From an uncultured Pseudomonadota bacterium (GTDB lineage Bacteria > Myxococcota_A > UBA796 > JAFGLY01): 34,385 nucleotides of DNA. The stretch covers positions 1 to 34,385 of the forward strand of contig CALDOK010000446.1 of assembly GCA_937912125.1 (NCBI GenBank), read 5' to 3'. This document shows, one piece after another, positions 1 to 8,656 of this stretch (the first letter of the stretch is position 1; every line of letters starts with the position of its first letter). Both the position numbers and the translations under genes were made by a program. The notes beneath the pieces were generated by a model. That model saw only the letters and a list, made by a program, of their open reading frames with translations, did no database searches and was not told where the DNA came from.

Positions 1-1404
1 CAGGAGCTCGACCATCCCAACATCGTCGAGTACCGCGGCTTCGTACATCGCACCGGCCACGCGCCCTACCTGGTCACGCGCTTCGAGCAGGGCGGCAGCC
101 TGTACGACCACGTGCGACGCCGCAAGCGCCTTAGCCTGCGCGAGACCGCCTCCATCGGCCGCCAGGTGCTCGAGGCCCTGGGGCGCGCACACCAGGCGGG
201 GGTCATCCACCGGGACCTCAAGCCCGAGAACGTGCTGCTCCAGGCCATCCCCGACCCCGGCGAAAACCCCCAAGTGTTGGTGGCCGACTTCGGGATCGCC
301 AAGGTCCAGGGCCTGTTCTCCGACGGCCTCACCCGCGTGGGCGCCTTCGTTGGCACCCCCCAGTACGCCGCCCCCGAGCAGTTCGACGGCCTGCAACCCT
401 CGCCGGCCACCGACGTCTTCGCCACCGGGGCCATGCTGTACTTCTGTCTTCAGGGCCAGCCCATGCTGCCGCTGGCCAACCGGCTGCCCGCCGAGGACGC
501 CCGTGAGCTGCTGATCCGCAAGCTGCCCCCCAAGCTCGTGCTCCCCGACGAGAAGCCCGAGCAGGTCAAGACCTTCGAGCAGGTGCTCGAGGCCTGCATG
601 GCCCCCGAGGCCGGTGAGCGCATCACCGTGCGCGAGATGCACGGCATGCTCGAGGCCATCGAGCACGGCTCCTTCATGCTCAGGCCCACCCGCACGGCGG
701 TGCCGGAGCGAGCGCGCACCAGCGACACCAACATCTTCCTGTTCTCTCAGGACGGGCTGGATGATGACGGCCAGGAGGCCCCCACCGACCAGGGCCCGCC
801 CCTTCCTCCTCCAGATGCCCCCCCTCCCCCGCCTCCTCGAGACGAAGCTCCGCCGCCGCCGCCCCAAGACGGCCCCGCCTTCGGCACCGACGCCCCGACC
901 GTGGATCAGCCCCTCGCCACCAAGCGCGACGCGGCGCCCACCCCCGCCCAGGCCACAGCGCCAGCGGCGGATCCCAGGCCTCCGGCGCCAGCCCCCCCCA
1001 GGTCCCGCAGCCGCCTGCCCATGATGCTGGTGGCAGGGCTGCTGCTCGCGGTGATCTGTGGTGGTGGCGGGATCGGTGGCCTGCTGCTGCTGCGGCCCGA
1101 CCTGCTCACGGGCGTCCCGGGCCTCGAAGGGCTCATCCCTGACGACAGCCCCGGCCCCCAGCTCGAGCAGGCCATCCAGACGCGCCTGAACACCCTGGCC
1201 TCCCAAGGCGTCGTACACTGCGGCATCCACGCCAAGGTCAGCGTCCCGGTCACCATCACCTCAGCTGGCCTGGTCCAGCCCGGTAGCGTGGTGGGAATCC
1301 CCGTGCAGAAAAAGGCTCGCTGCCTCGAGGCCTACCTGGCCGGCTTCTCCATCCAGCCCGCGCCCAGCGCCGCAGTCACGCTCACCGTGACGGTACCGCA
1401 GTAG
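1..1404 (+). CDS. Ser/Thr protein kinase, membrane-anchored, 5'-truncated by window edge
   Basis: The reading frame is open from base 1, so the true start lies outside the window; the GTG at 112 is internal to the kinase domain. The fragment (467 codons) begins just after helix C with HPNIVEYRGF. It carries an intact HRDLKPEN catalytic loop (about residues 70-77), DFG (96-98) and the YAAPEQ activation-segment end (about 122-127), so the enzyme looks catalytically competent; the Gly loop and beta-3 Lys are not visible. A Pro-rich linker (about 260-335) leads to one transmembrane helix (about 340-361, MMLVAGLLLAVICGGGG) and a roughly 100-residue exported C-terminal domain with two Cys. That domain loosely resembles the AgmX/TonB-like C-terminal domain of myxobacterial proteins (weak inference). 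Architecture is cytosolic kinase, TM, sensor or periplasmic domain. The gene converges on the PP2C phosphatase with an 8-base gap, which suggests a kinase/phosphatase pair. Confidence 0.93.
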   Translation, partial: QELDHPNIVEYRGFVHRTGHAPYLVTRFEQGGSLYDHVRRRKRLSLRETASIGRQVLEALGRAHQAGVIHRDLKPENVLLQAIPDPGENPQVLVADFGIAKVQGLFSDGLTRVGAFVGTPQYAAPEQFDGLQPSPATDVFATGAMLYFCLQGQPMLPLANRLPAEDARELLIRKLPPKLVLPDEKPEQVKTFEQVLEACMAPEAGERITVREMHGMLEAIEHGSFMLRPTRTAVPERARTSDTNIFLFSQDGLDDDGQEAPTDQGPPLPPPDAPPPPPPRDEAPPPPPQDGPAFGTDAPTVDQPLATKRDAAPTPAQATAPAADPRPPAPAPPRSRSRLPMMLVAGLLLAVICGGGGIGGLLLLRPDLLTGVPGLEGLIPDDSPGPQLEQAIQTRLNTLASQGVVHCGIHAKVSVPVTITSAGLVQPGSVVGIPVQKKARCLEAYLAGFSIQPAPSAAVTLTVTVPQ

Positions 1405-1412
1405 CGCCGCGC

Positions 1413-2282
1413 TCAGTCCTCGGGGATCAGCGTGGCGTCCTCGACCACGCCGGCGCCCTCGCGAGGCTGGGGCAGATCGTCGACCCGCGCCACCATCACC
1501 GTGATGTTGTCGGTGGAGCCGTGCGCGATGGCGCGCTCGACCAGCACTTCGGCGCAGGCGGCGGGCAGGGGCACTTCGCGCAGGGCGTCGGCGATGCGCC
1601 GATCATCGACGAAGCCGGTGAGCCCATCGGTACACAGCAGCAGGATGTCGCCCGGGCGCAGGTGGCGCGAGCCGGTGTCGCGGCCCGGGTCGATGCGGAC
1701 AGCGGCGTCGTCGCCGAGACCCCGAGATCCATAGACGAAGCTCTGCGCGAGGCGATCGGGCTCGGGGGGCGGGCTGCGCTGATCTCGCTTGGCGAACTCG
1801 CGGTGGGTGTGGTCGGCGGTGAGCCGGACCAGGGCACCGTCACGGAAGAAGTAGAGCCGGCTGTCGCCTACGTGGACCCAGAACACACGGCCGTCGAGCA
1901 CCCATGCCCCCGTGAGGGTGGTGCCCAGCCGCACGCTGCCGCGCAGAGCGACCGTGGCATGCAGGCGCTTGTGGGCCTTGAGCACGAAGCGCAGCAGCGA
2001 GAGCTCCGGGGCTTGGCGCTGGCCCTTGGCGTACAGCATGGAGAAGGCCTGGACCGCTGCCGCCGAAGCCAGCGCGCCGTCCTCGTGGCCTCCCATGCCG
2101 TCGGCTACCGCCAGCAGCACCCCCGCGCCCTGCTCGGCGCGCACCACCTCTTTGTCCCCGTCGCGGAAGCGGATCTGACCGTTGCGGCAGACCAGATAGT
2201 TGTCCTCGTTGGCCGCGCGACCGCCGCGGTCGCTCTCGATCCCTGTGGAGCACACGAGGCCGATGGTGATGCCGTAGGACAC
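1413..2282 (-). CDS. PP2C-family Ser/Thr protein phosphatase
   Basis: A 289-residue, single-domain PPM/PP2C phosphatase of the bacterial PrpC/Stp type, which removes phosphate from Ser/Thr in kinase substrates. The visible metal-binding and catalytic motifs are NED (25-27), the signature DGMGGHEDG (61-69), HVGDSR (137-142), CTDG (217-220) and GSTDNITV (255-262), all in the order and spacing of the family, so activity is expected. There is no signal peptide or TM segment, so the protein is cytosolic. The start used is GTG at 2282; no strong Shine-Dalgarno is visible. It lies 73 bases downstream of the FHA-domain gene on the same strand and is probably co-transcribed with it, and it faces the kinase gene tail to tail. 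It is likely the antagonist of one or both kinase-like proteins in this window (inference). Confidence 0.94.
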   Translation of the reverse strand: MSYGITIGLVCSTGIESDRGGRAANEDNYLVCRNGQIRFRDGDKEVVRAEQGAGVLLAVADGMGGHEDGALASAAAVQAFSMLYAKGQRQAPELSLLRFVLKAHKRLHATVALRGSVRLGTTLTGAWVLDGRVFWVHVGDSRLYFFRDGALVRLTADHTHREFAKRDQRSPPPEPDRLAQSFVYGSRGLGDDAAVRIDPGRDTGSRHLRPGDILLLCTDGLTGFVDDRRIADALREVPLPAACAEVLVERAIAHGSTDNITVMVARVDDLPQPREGAGVVEDATLIPED

Positions 2283-2331
2283 GGTGCCCGCTATCTCCGG
2301 GTGTCAGGGGTGGGGAAAACGTAACAGACCC

Positions 2332-2351
2332 CCACGGGGAGGTCACCGTGG
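2332..2351 (-). terminator. weak hairpin between FHA gene and PP2C gene
   Basis: A perfect 6-base inverted repeat (CCACGG at 2332-2337, CCGTGG at 2346-2351, 8-base loop) sits directly after the FHA gene stop. No T-run follows immediately on the minus strand; a TTTT lies about 12 bases further. It could be an attenuator or chance. Confidence 0.2.
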
Positions 2352-2355
2352 CCCG

Positions 2356-5300
2356 TCAAGCGTCCTCGAAGCGGTACACGCAGATCCCCGCGATGAGCAT
2401 GTCGCCGTGGCGCAGCTCGAAGCCGGACCCGTCCTCGGGGGCGGTGCGGAAGCGCCCGTCGCCGCTGCGATGGAAGAAGGGCTGGAAGGACCCGTCGGGG
2501 TAGGCGTAGGCGTCGAGGTAGTCGGAGATCACCAGGCGCCCCTCGGCGTAGGTGGCGATGCAGTCGATGGGACCAAGGCGCACCGGTGAGGCCGCGCGCA
2601 GAGGGAAGCCGCGGGTGAACAGGGCGGCCACCAGGCGGTCCTCCAGATCCAGGGCCAGCAGCTGGGCGCGGGGATCCGGCAGCCAGGGCTCGCGCCGCAA
2701 GCTGGCGCTGACCGCGAAGTCCTCCTCGCCCTGGTCGTCGCGCCGTGCGATCTCGAGCACCAGGCCGTCGAGATCGTCGACCTGCTGAACCGGCTGCCCC
2801 TTGCGGAAGGCGCGGGCATCAGCGCCGTCCACCCGCTCGACCATACCGCGGCGGCCACGGACCGACAGGTGGAAGTAGTCCCGGGCCTCGAAGAGCTGCT
2901 TGGCGTAGGTGCGGTTCTCGGGGATCACCGCATGGGCCGCCCGGTGATTGCCGACCACCACGCGCCCAGAGACCATCCACCCCAGCTGCTGAAGGCGCCC
3001 GGGGCGGGACAGCGCTACCTGCCAGCCCGCCTCGTCGACCGCGACCACCTCGTCGGTGGCGGGGCGCCGCACACTAGGGCGAGAGGGCGGCGCTGGCACC
3101 GCGGGATCCACCGCCTGGCGCACAGGCGCAGGCGGCACCTCGGGCTCGACCCCGGTCGCCGACGAGGCCACCGGAAGACTGGTGGGCCTGATGCGCGGCG
3201 CCACCCGCTGGGGGCTGTCGCGGAGGTGCCGGGGCATGGGGGGCTCGATGCCCAGGATGGAGTCGAAGCCGGGATCCGTGAATGCGATCCCACCGGGCGC
3301 GGGACCGAGCTCACCCAGACCGGCGGCCACGGGGGCATCTTCGTCCGCCGCCAGCTTGGGCTTGGCCTTGGAGGGGATGGGGCTCGAGACCTGGACGACC
3401 ACAGGGACCGCTGGCTGGGGCTCCGGGGGCGGCAGCAAGGCGGGGGGGGCTGTGGGGGAGGGAGGTGGAGCGGGCCGGGCTTCGGCCTCCGGGCTGACCG
3501 GCGGTGCCGGATCCGGCTCGGGCACGGCCGCGGGGGGCGGCGTGGTGACCTCGGGCTCGGTGCCGCGCTGAGTGGGCGGCGAGGACGCCGGACGCGCAGG
3601 AGCAGCCGGACGCGGGCCGAGGGCCGGCCCGAGATCCTCGAGGGGCTCGTCCACGAAGCTGTCGTCCGGTAGGCTCATGGCCGCCCTGGCCAGGGCGTCG
3701 GCCGTGAGCTTCTCGAGCTCGGGCGTGCGGGGGGGCGGATACGACACCTCGAAGAGGTTGTTGCCGACCAACACCTCGTCGCCCGGGAGCAGATCCAGGT
3801 GGTGCAGGCCCTTCTCGTCCCGCGTGGGGTGCAGGGCGAAGACGTCGTGATCACGGCGCACATAGCTGAAGCAATGCCGCGCCAGGTTGCGCAGCATGGG
3901 CTCGCCCTCGAGATCCATCTCGGCGTGGAGCGAGGCCACCATGATGGAGTCGTTGTAGAAACGGCTCTTGGGGATGTCGCCGGTGCGGGAGCGGATGAAG
4001 TCGCCTTCGCCCAGGTCCATGCGCCAGCAGAGGTTGTCGTTGTGGGGCTCGTCGGGCAGGCGGACCTTGCAGCGCCGGTCTCGGCCGATGCGGAAGACCG
4101 AGCCAAAGACCAGATAGGTGCTGCCCGCGGTGCGCCGGATCTCGCCGAGGTAGGGCCACCCGTCGGCGGCCACCGAGCTCAGGTCCCGGTACTCGAGCAG
4201 CTGGTTGGCCACTCGAATCTCGAGCTCGCCACGCAGCCGCACCGGCTTGTCCACCGGGGCAGGCCGCCCCGCGAGCAGGACACGGTCGGTGCGCGCCACG
4301 AAGTAGACCTTGTCCTCGCGAACCTGGAAGAGGGCCTCGGGGTCGGGCAGCGAGGTGCCGAGCTGGCCGCTGCGGCTGACGAAGACGTCGTAGCCCTCCA
4401 TGAACACCGAGAAGTGCACCCGCTGCAGCAGCGCGCCGCGTTCCTTGAGGGTGAAGATCCGTTCCTCGACGGCATCGGGAACGATGGTGTGGTGCCAGCG
4501 GTCGCTCGCGCTGCGCATACTGGCGGAGATCCCGGGCTTGGCCACCGGACGAGGCTGGAGCTTTGCGCGGACCTTGCTGGCGGGCTTGGGCCCGGCCTGG
4601 AAGTCGTCGGCGCTGCGACCCGCCAGCTGCACAGCCGCGGGCTTGGAGGCGGCAGGAGCGGGCTGGGCGGGAGCTTCGGGCTGTCCGGGGGCCTCGATGC
4701 GCGTGATGTCGGAGCGACGGCCTGCGGGCTTGTCCGACGCCGAGGCGGCCGAGTCCGCGTCGCTGGGCTGATCCCGCAGGAAGGTGTCGACCACACCCAG
4801 CACCAGGAACGCCACCGCGGTGCCGCCTCGCTCGGTGACGGCCAGCACCGAGGGGCCCTCGGCGGACTGGACACTGCCCACCTCGAAGCGCTGCTGGTAG
4901 TCCGGGTTGATGACGTGAACCAGCGAGCCGTCCGGGTACTGCTGGAGCTGGTAGAGCGCCGGCGCCTCGAGCGCCTCGTGGGAGAAGTTGTCGAGCCAGT
5001 GGCTGCCCAGCGTGTAGCAGAGCTGGTCCGAGTAGAGCATCCCCACCTTGCGGTAGCCCTCCCAGGCGCCAGGGATGTTCAGGTGAACGGCCAACACCGG
5101 GGAGGAGGTGCCCAGAGGACCGGCGTAGGCGTTGGGCAGAAGGGCCGTGACGAACTGACCGGGCTCGAGGCCGATGCTGTGGCCCCGCAGCAGATCGCTG
5201 CCGTCGGCCACCAGGGTGACCTGGAAGCCGCGGTCGGGGAAGACCTGGTTGAACTGCGCCTGCCGGCACCACTCACGCAGGTTTCCCAGCAGAAACTCTG

Positions 5301-5637
5301 TGGTCTCCTGCCGCCAGAAGTCGCCCGTGTCGAGCTCGGCGCGCCGCCAGTCGGCCTGGTTGATCACCACCACGAGATCGGTGAACCCCGCGATGCCGTC
5401 GCCCAGCTCGCTGGTGAGGTGGTGAAGCAGTCCACCGCGGCGCCTACCCCGGCTGCTGAGTTCCCAGAGCAGCGCGGACCGCTCCACCAGATCCTCGGCG
5501 GTGGTGTGCAGCCGAAGCCGAGAGGCGAAGAACCCACCCCTCCCTTGCTCGCCGGCGATGAACGAGGCGTCGCCGCTGAGCCCGCGTGTTCCATCATTGG
5601 AGAAGACACGGGAGAACCAGTTGCCGAGCTGGGCCAT
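2356..5637 (-). CDS. large FHA-domain protein with unknown N-terminal domain
   Basis: 1093 residues from ATG at 5637, chosen because GGAG lies 7 bases upstream; a GTG at 5691 would add 18 residues but has no visible ribosome site. Residues 1-290 form a globular region I do not recognise. Around residues 505-620 is an FHA-like domain: RIGRDRRCKVRLPD (about 514-527) supplies the GR phosphopeptide-binding start and SLHAEM (about 568-573) the S-x-x-H motif, with an unusually long insert between them. A long Pro/Ala-rich linker (about 650-850) leads to a second FHA-like region from about 880 (VSGRVVVGNHRAAHAVIP) and a third beta-rich segment at the C-terminus. There is no TM or signal peptide. FHA domains bind phosphothreonine, so this is a likely reader of the neighbouring kinase's products. 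It is in the same operon direction as the PP2C gene. Confidence 0.85.
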   Translation of the reverse strand: MAQLGNWFSRVFSNDGTRGLSGDASFIAGEQGRGGFFASRLRLHTTAEDLVERSALLWELSSRGRRRGGLLHHLTSELGDGIAGFTDLVVVINQADWRRAELDTGDFWRQETTEFLLGNLREWCRQAQFNQVFPDRGFQVTLVADGSDLLRGHSIGLEPGQFVTALLPNAYAGPLGTSSPVLAVHLNIPGAWEGYRKVGMLYSDQLCYTLGSHWLDNFSHEALEAPALYQLQQYPDGSLVHVINPDYQQRFEVGSVQSAEGPSVLAVTERGGTAVAFLVLGVVDTFLRDQPSDADSAASASDKPAGRRSDITRIEAPGQPEAPAQPAPAASKPAAVQLAGRSADDFQAGPKPASKVRAKLQPRPVAKPGISASMRSASDRWHHTIVPDAVEERIFTLKERGALLQRVHFSVFMEGYDVFVSRSGQLGTSLPDPEALFQVREDKVYFVARTDRVLLAGRPAPVDKPVRLRGELEIRVANQLLEYRDLSSVAADGWPYLGEIRRTAGSTYLVFGSVFRIGRDRRCKVRLPDEPHNDNLCWRMDLGEGDFIRSRTGDIPKSRFYNDSIMVASLHAEMDLEGEPMLRNLARHCFSYVRRDHDVFALHPTRDEKGLHHLDLLPGDEVLVGNNLFEVSYPPPRTPELEKLTADALARAAMSLPDDSFVDEPLEDLGPALGPRPAAPARPASSPPTQRGTEPEVTTPPPAAVPEPDPAPPVSPEAEARPAPPPSPTAPPALLPPPEPQPAVPVVVQVSSPIPSKAKPKLAADEDAPVAAGLGELGPAPGGIAFTDPGFDSILGIEPPMPRHLRDSPQRVAPRIRPTSLPVASSATGVEPEVPPAPVRQAVDPAVPAPPSRPSVRRPATDEVVAVDEAGWQVALSRPGRLQQLGWMVSGRVVVGNHRAAHAVIPENRTYAKQLFEARDYFHLSVRGRRGMVERVDGADARAFRKGQPVQQVDDLDGLVLEIARRDDQGEEDFAVSASLRREPWLPDPRAQLLALDLEDRLVAALFTRGFPLRAASPVRLGPIDCIATYAEGRLVISDYLDAYAYPDGSFQPFFHRSGDGRFRTAPEDGSGFELRHGDMLIAGICVYRFEDA

Positions 5638-5766
5638 GGAGACTCCACGGAGGGTCCACCTGCCCCTAACCGGGCCCCGTTGCAGGGACACGAACCCAAC
5701 CGCGCCTGCTGCTCAGGGTTATCATGCGGCCTCGAGCCCTCCCCCACCACCACCCGCTGGTTCCCC

Positions 5767-7212
5767 ATGCCACGAGTCCGCCCCAGGCTGCGCCTGGCCC
5801 TGATCCTCGCCGGGCTCGCCGGCCTGGCCTTCGTCGCCGCGGCCATCCCGCGCCTGGTTCCCCACCGACGTTCAGGGGTCCACGCAGAGCGCACGGCCGC
5901 CCCGAGAGAGGTGTCCACCCGGCGTGTGCGGGCCGCCTTGGCCCCCGATCCCGAGCTTCCCCTGGACCTCGCCGAGACCGATGTGCTCGTGGCCATGGTC
6001 TGCACCTTCCGCCGCGACCAGCTCGAGCCCTACGGTCAGACCCGACCCACCTCCCCCTTCCTGAACCTGCTGGCGCGCCACGGTGTGCTCTTCGAGCACG
6101 CCATCGTCCAGAGCTCCTGGACCCGTCCGAGCACGGGAAGCCTGGTCACGGGGCGCTGGGCCCAGGTGCTGCAGCTGGACGACCCTGGCGATGAGGCCTT
6201 CCACAACCGCGCCCTGGCGCCGGACTTCGTCACCATCGCCGAGGCCATGAGCGCCCAGGGCTACCGCACCATCGGCGCCTCGGGCAACCCCAACATCAGC
6301 AGCACCTTCGGCTTCGATCAGGGCTTCGACGCCTACCATGAGCCCGAGTCCCTGTGGCGGGATTCCTCGGGGCCCGCCCCCACGGGCGCGGAGCTCAACG
6401 CGCAGCTGCTGGCCGAGCTGGACGCCACCCCCAGCGATCAGCGCGTCTACCTGCAGGGCTTCTACGTCGACACCCACGCACCCCGGCGGCCGGCCACCAA
6501 GGCCCTGCGCAAGGTCCAGGTCGAAGGGGACTCCACCCCCAGGCGCGTGCTGGCCTACGACGCTGCGCTGCTCACCCTGGACGCCCACCTGGCCGAGCTC
6601 TACCTGGAGGTCAAGAGGCGGCGACCCAACCTGCTCTTCATCGTGGTGGGCGATCACGGCGAGGGGCTGACCTGGCCAGCCCACCACGGCAAAGGCCACG
6701 GGAACTACCTGTACACCAGCAGCGTGGATGTCCCCTTCCTGTGGTTCCACCCCGCGCTGCCCGAGCCAGGCCGTCGCATCGAGGGGCTCTCCATGGGCAT
6801 CGACCTGGCGCCCACCATCCTGGAGCTGCTGGGCGGCACCTTCCCCGTGCCCGTCGACGGCAGCAGCCAGGCGAAGGCCCTGCTGGGCGAGAGCGAACGT
6901 AGCAGCCACGATCTGGCCTTCACCCAGACCTACTTCCGCCGCTCCGACAAGACCGCGGTGCTGGGCCAGGGCTACCACCTCATCCGAGACCGGGCGGCCG
7001 GTGGTGAGCAGGCCATGTACGACCTGGACGAAGCTCTGCAGACCGACGACGTCAGCGGCAACCACCCCACCGTGCAGGGCCTGCTGGCCGAGGAGCTCGA
7101 CCAGTGGGAGCAGCGGGTCGCGCGCTCGCTGCAGCGACAGGGCGGCCCCGTCGAGGGCCAGCCCTCCAAGGGGATGCTCGAGCAGCTGCGCACGCTCGGG
7201 TACATCGAGTGA
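5767..7212 (+). CDS. membrane-anchored sulfatase/alkaline-phosphatase-superfamily hydrolase
   Basis: 481 residues from ATG at 5767. No clear Shine-Dalgarno precedes it; the open frame runs far upstream, but that part is antisense to the FHA gene. The N-terminus (residues 1-28) is a basic stretch plus a hydrophobic helix, giving a signal anchor, so the catalytic domain is periplasmic. Superfamily motifs are visible: YGQTRPTSPFLNLLARHG, the nucleophile region SSWTRPSTGSLVTG, and VVGDHGEG near residue 297 with a following HH. The nucleophile position is Thr, not the Cys/Ser needed to make formylglycine, so phosphoester or phosphotransfer chemistry (as in LtaS or EptA) is as likely as sulfate hydrolysis. 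The usual D-T-L-R metal-ligand motif reads C-T-F-R, an odd substitution. The stop overlaps the start of the pyrophosphatase-like gene by one base, so the two are co-translated. Confidence 0.85.
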   Translation: MPRVRPRLRLALILAGLAGLAFVAAAIPRLVPHRRSGVHAERTAAPREVSTRRVRAALAPDPELPLDLAETDVLVAMVCTFRRDQLEPYGQTRPTSPFLNLLARHGVLFEHAIVQSSWTRPSTGSLVTGRWAQVLQLDDPGDEAFHNRALAPDFVTIAEAMSAQGYRTIGASGNPNISSTFGFDQGFDAYHEPESLWRDSSGPAPTGAELNAQLLAELDATPSDQRVYLQGFYVDTHAPRRPATKALRKVQVEGDSTPRRVLAYDAALLTLDAHLAELYLEVKRRRPNLLFIVVGDHGEGLTWPAHHGKGHGNYLYTSSVDVPFLWFHPALPEPGRRIEGLSMGIDLAPTILELLGGTFPVPVDGSSQAKALLGESERSSHDLAFTQTYFRRSDKTAVLGQGYHLIRDRAAGGEQAMYDLDEALQTDDVSGNHPTVQGLLAEELDQWEQRVARSLQRQGGPVEGQPSKGMLEQLRTLGYIE

Positions 7213-7622
7213 TGCGGCGGGTCCGCGCCTGCATCGAGGTGCCCCGGGGCTCGTTCATCAAGCGCGAGCTCCACCAGGGGCGGCGGATCGACTTCATCTC
7301 ACCCCTGCCGTCCCCCTTCAACTACGGCTACCTGCCCGGCATCCCCGGAGACGACGGAGACCCCTTGGACGCCGTGATCCTGGGCCCCCGCCTCCCGCTC
7401 GGGAGCCACGTGGAGCTGCCGGTGGTCGCGCGCGTGCGCTTCGTGGACGCGGGCCGCGGCGACCACAAGCTGGTGCTCTCGGAGGCACCCCTGACCCCCG
7501 CCCAGCGACGGGCCCTGGCGGCCTTCTTCCTGCTCTACGCCCGGGCCAAGGCACTGCTCAACCTGATGCGGGGCCGCCGCGGCGCCACCCGCTACGAGGG
7601 GCTGGACGAGGCGCTGGAATAG
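7212..7622 (+). CDS. short inorganic-pyrophosphatase-like protein (family I)
   Basis: 136 residues from ATG at 7212, which shares its A with the TGA of the upstream hydrolase; GTG/ATG starts further upstream lie inside that gene. The family I soluble PPase pattern is clear: IEVPRGSFIKRE (the E and K/E pair), NYGYLPG, DGDPLD with the three metal Asp, and D-AGRG-D-H-K, whose D-D-K spacing matches E. coli PPase D97/D102/K104. A Tyr in FFLLYARAK matches Y141, but the following Lys is replaced by Ala and the Arg equivalent to R43 is not evident. It is shorter than the usual 170-180 residues. It could hydrolyse pyrophosphate or a related phosphoanhydride. Translational coupling with a superfamily phosphoesterase suggests a joint phosphate-releasing pathway (inference). 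Confidence 0.82.
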   Translation: MRRVRACIEVPRGSFIKRELHQGRRIDFISPLPSPFNYGYLPGIPGDDGDPLDAVILGPRLPLGSHVELPVVARVRFVDAGRGDHKLVLSEAPLTPAQRRALAAFFLLYARAKALLNLMRGRRGATRYEGLDEALE

Positions 7623-7627
7623 GGCGA

Positions 7628-8395
7628 CTAGCGGGCGGTGTAGCCGGGCTCGACCTCTACCAGGCGGTCGGCGAAGAGCAGGTTGTCGCCCAGATCGTAG
7701 TTGGCGGTGTCGTCCAGGAACTCCAGGTCGCCGATGAGCACCACCTCGCCGCCCCAGCCCAGGGGCTGGTCCTTGACGACGATGTGGTCGCCCTGGTTGT
7801 GCACGATGTAGGGTGCGCCGTTGGTGTCGATGAAGCAGGGGTCGGAGAAGCGCAGCTCGGAGACGCCATCGGTCATCTGGTCGTTGGCCAGGAAGTCGGT
7901 GTCCAGCATCTGGAACTCGTCGGCGCCTTCGCCGTTGAAGCGCGGCCGGATGCCCCAGTTCTCGAGCAGGTTCTCGATGATGTTGGTGTCGCAGTTGGTG
8001 ACCTCGTTGAAGATCACGATCCGGGTGCCGTGGCGACGCGCCCCCTCGAGCAGCTCGATCTGCTCGACGTCGAAGTTGCTGCCCGAGTAGATGCCCGGAG
8101 CCATCAGCCCGACCATGCGGTAGTCGCTGAGATCGTCGCCCAGGCTGCTGCGGACGTCGGTGTTCCAGCCGAACTTCTCCTTCCAGTGGGCGTCGATGTC
8201 GTCGTACTGGCCGAAGCCGCTGGACGCTGCGCCCTCGAGCCCCCCGTTGCCGGTGTACAACATGATGCGATCGCCAGTGGGGTAGACCGGCCCCTCGGGG
8301 GCGGTGTCTTCGGGAGGCGATGTGTCGATGGGCTCGGGCTTCTCGCAGGCCGCAGCGAACGCGCTGAGGATCAGCAGGACGGGGGCGCGCTTCAT
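7628..8395 (-). CDS. lipoprotein with GATase1/ThuA-like fold, unknown function
   Basis: 255 residues. The N-terminus MKRAPVLLILSAFAAAC is a lipoprotein signal with Cys17 as the likely lipidated residue, followed by an acidic T/P-rich linker (DTSPPEDTAPEG). The rest reads as an alpha/beta domain: a strand RIMLYTGN, a later strand YRMVGLMAPG, a helix and strand GTRIVIFNEV, and near the end VVLIGDLEFLDD followed by NLLFADRLVEV. This resembles the class I glutamine-amidotransferase-like fold of GldG/DUF4350-type proteins, where GD-x-x-F-L precedes a helix, but no catalytic Cys-His pair can be assigned. It converges on the pyrophosphatase-like gene with a 5-base gap. Function is not known. Confidence 0.75.
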   Translation of the reverse strand: MKRAPVLLILSAFAAACEKPEPIDTSPPEDTAPEGPVYPTGDRIMLYTGNGGLEGAASSGFGQYDDIDAHWKEKFGWNTDVRSSLGDDLSDYRMVGLMAPGIYSGSNFDVEQIELLEGARRHGTRIVIFNEVTNCDTNIIENLLENWGIRPRFNGEGADEFQMLDTDFLANDQMTDGVSELRFSDPCFIDTNGAPYIVHNQGDHIVVKDQPLGWGGEVVLIGDLEFLDDTANYDLGDNLLFADRLVEVEPGYTAR

Positions 8396-8542
8396 GGGGA
8401 GACCTCTCGGGTGACTTGCGTGGACAATCGCCTTCGAAGGGAGCTTAGCAGGACAGGGGACGAGCGTCCTCAGCGCGGGTGTTCACTGGTGTGGAGTCCT
8501 CCGATGTTCGCCTCCTCGAAGCACGGCTCTGGCCACCCTGGC

Positions 8543-8571
8543 TTGTCATGGCCAGCGTTCCGGCGTACAAG
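8543..8571 (+). promoter_or_regulatory. candidate sigma-70 promoter for the 8657-12855 operon
   Basis: TTGTCA (8543-8548; 5 of 6 to consensus), a 17-base spacer, and TACAAG (8566-8571; 4 of 6). It lies 86 bases upstream of the ATG at 8657, in the 261-base gap between divergent genes. Nothing else recognisable lies in that gap. Confidence 0.35.
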
Positions 8572-8656
8572 CTGAAGACGCCGTCCACCGCGGCCCGAGG
8601 GAGATCTCCGCTCCCCACTCCGCGCCCCTCATGGACCACCGCCCGACGGGATCCGA

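Noticed and set aside
5720..5725. TATCAT as -10 box for the sulfatase-fold gene
   Set aside because: Good -10 match but no -35 at a usable distance.
3799..5766. 656-residue N-terminal extension of the sulfatase-fold gene
   Set aside because: This part is antisense to the FHA gene and lacks motifs; the ATG at 5767 begins a clear signal anchor.
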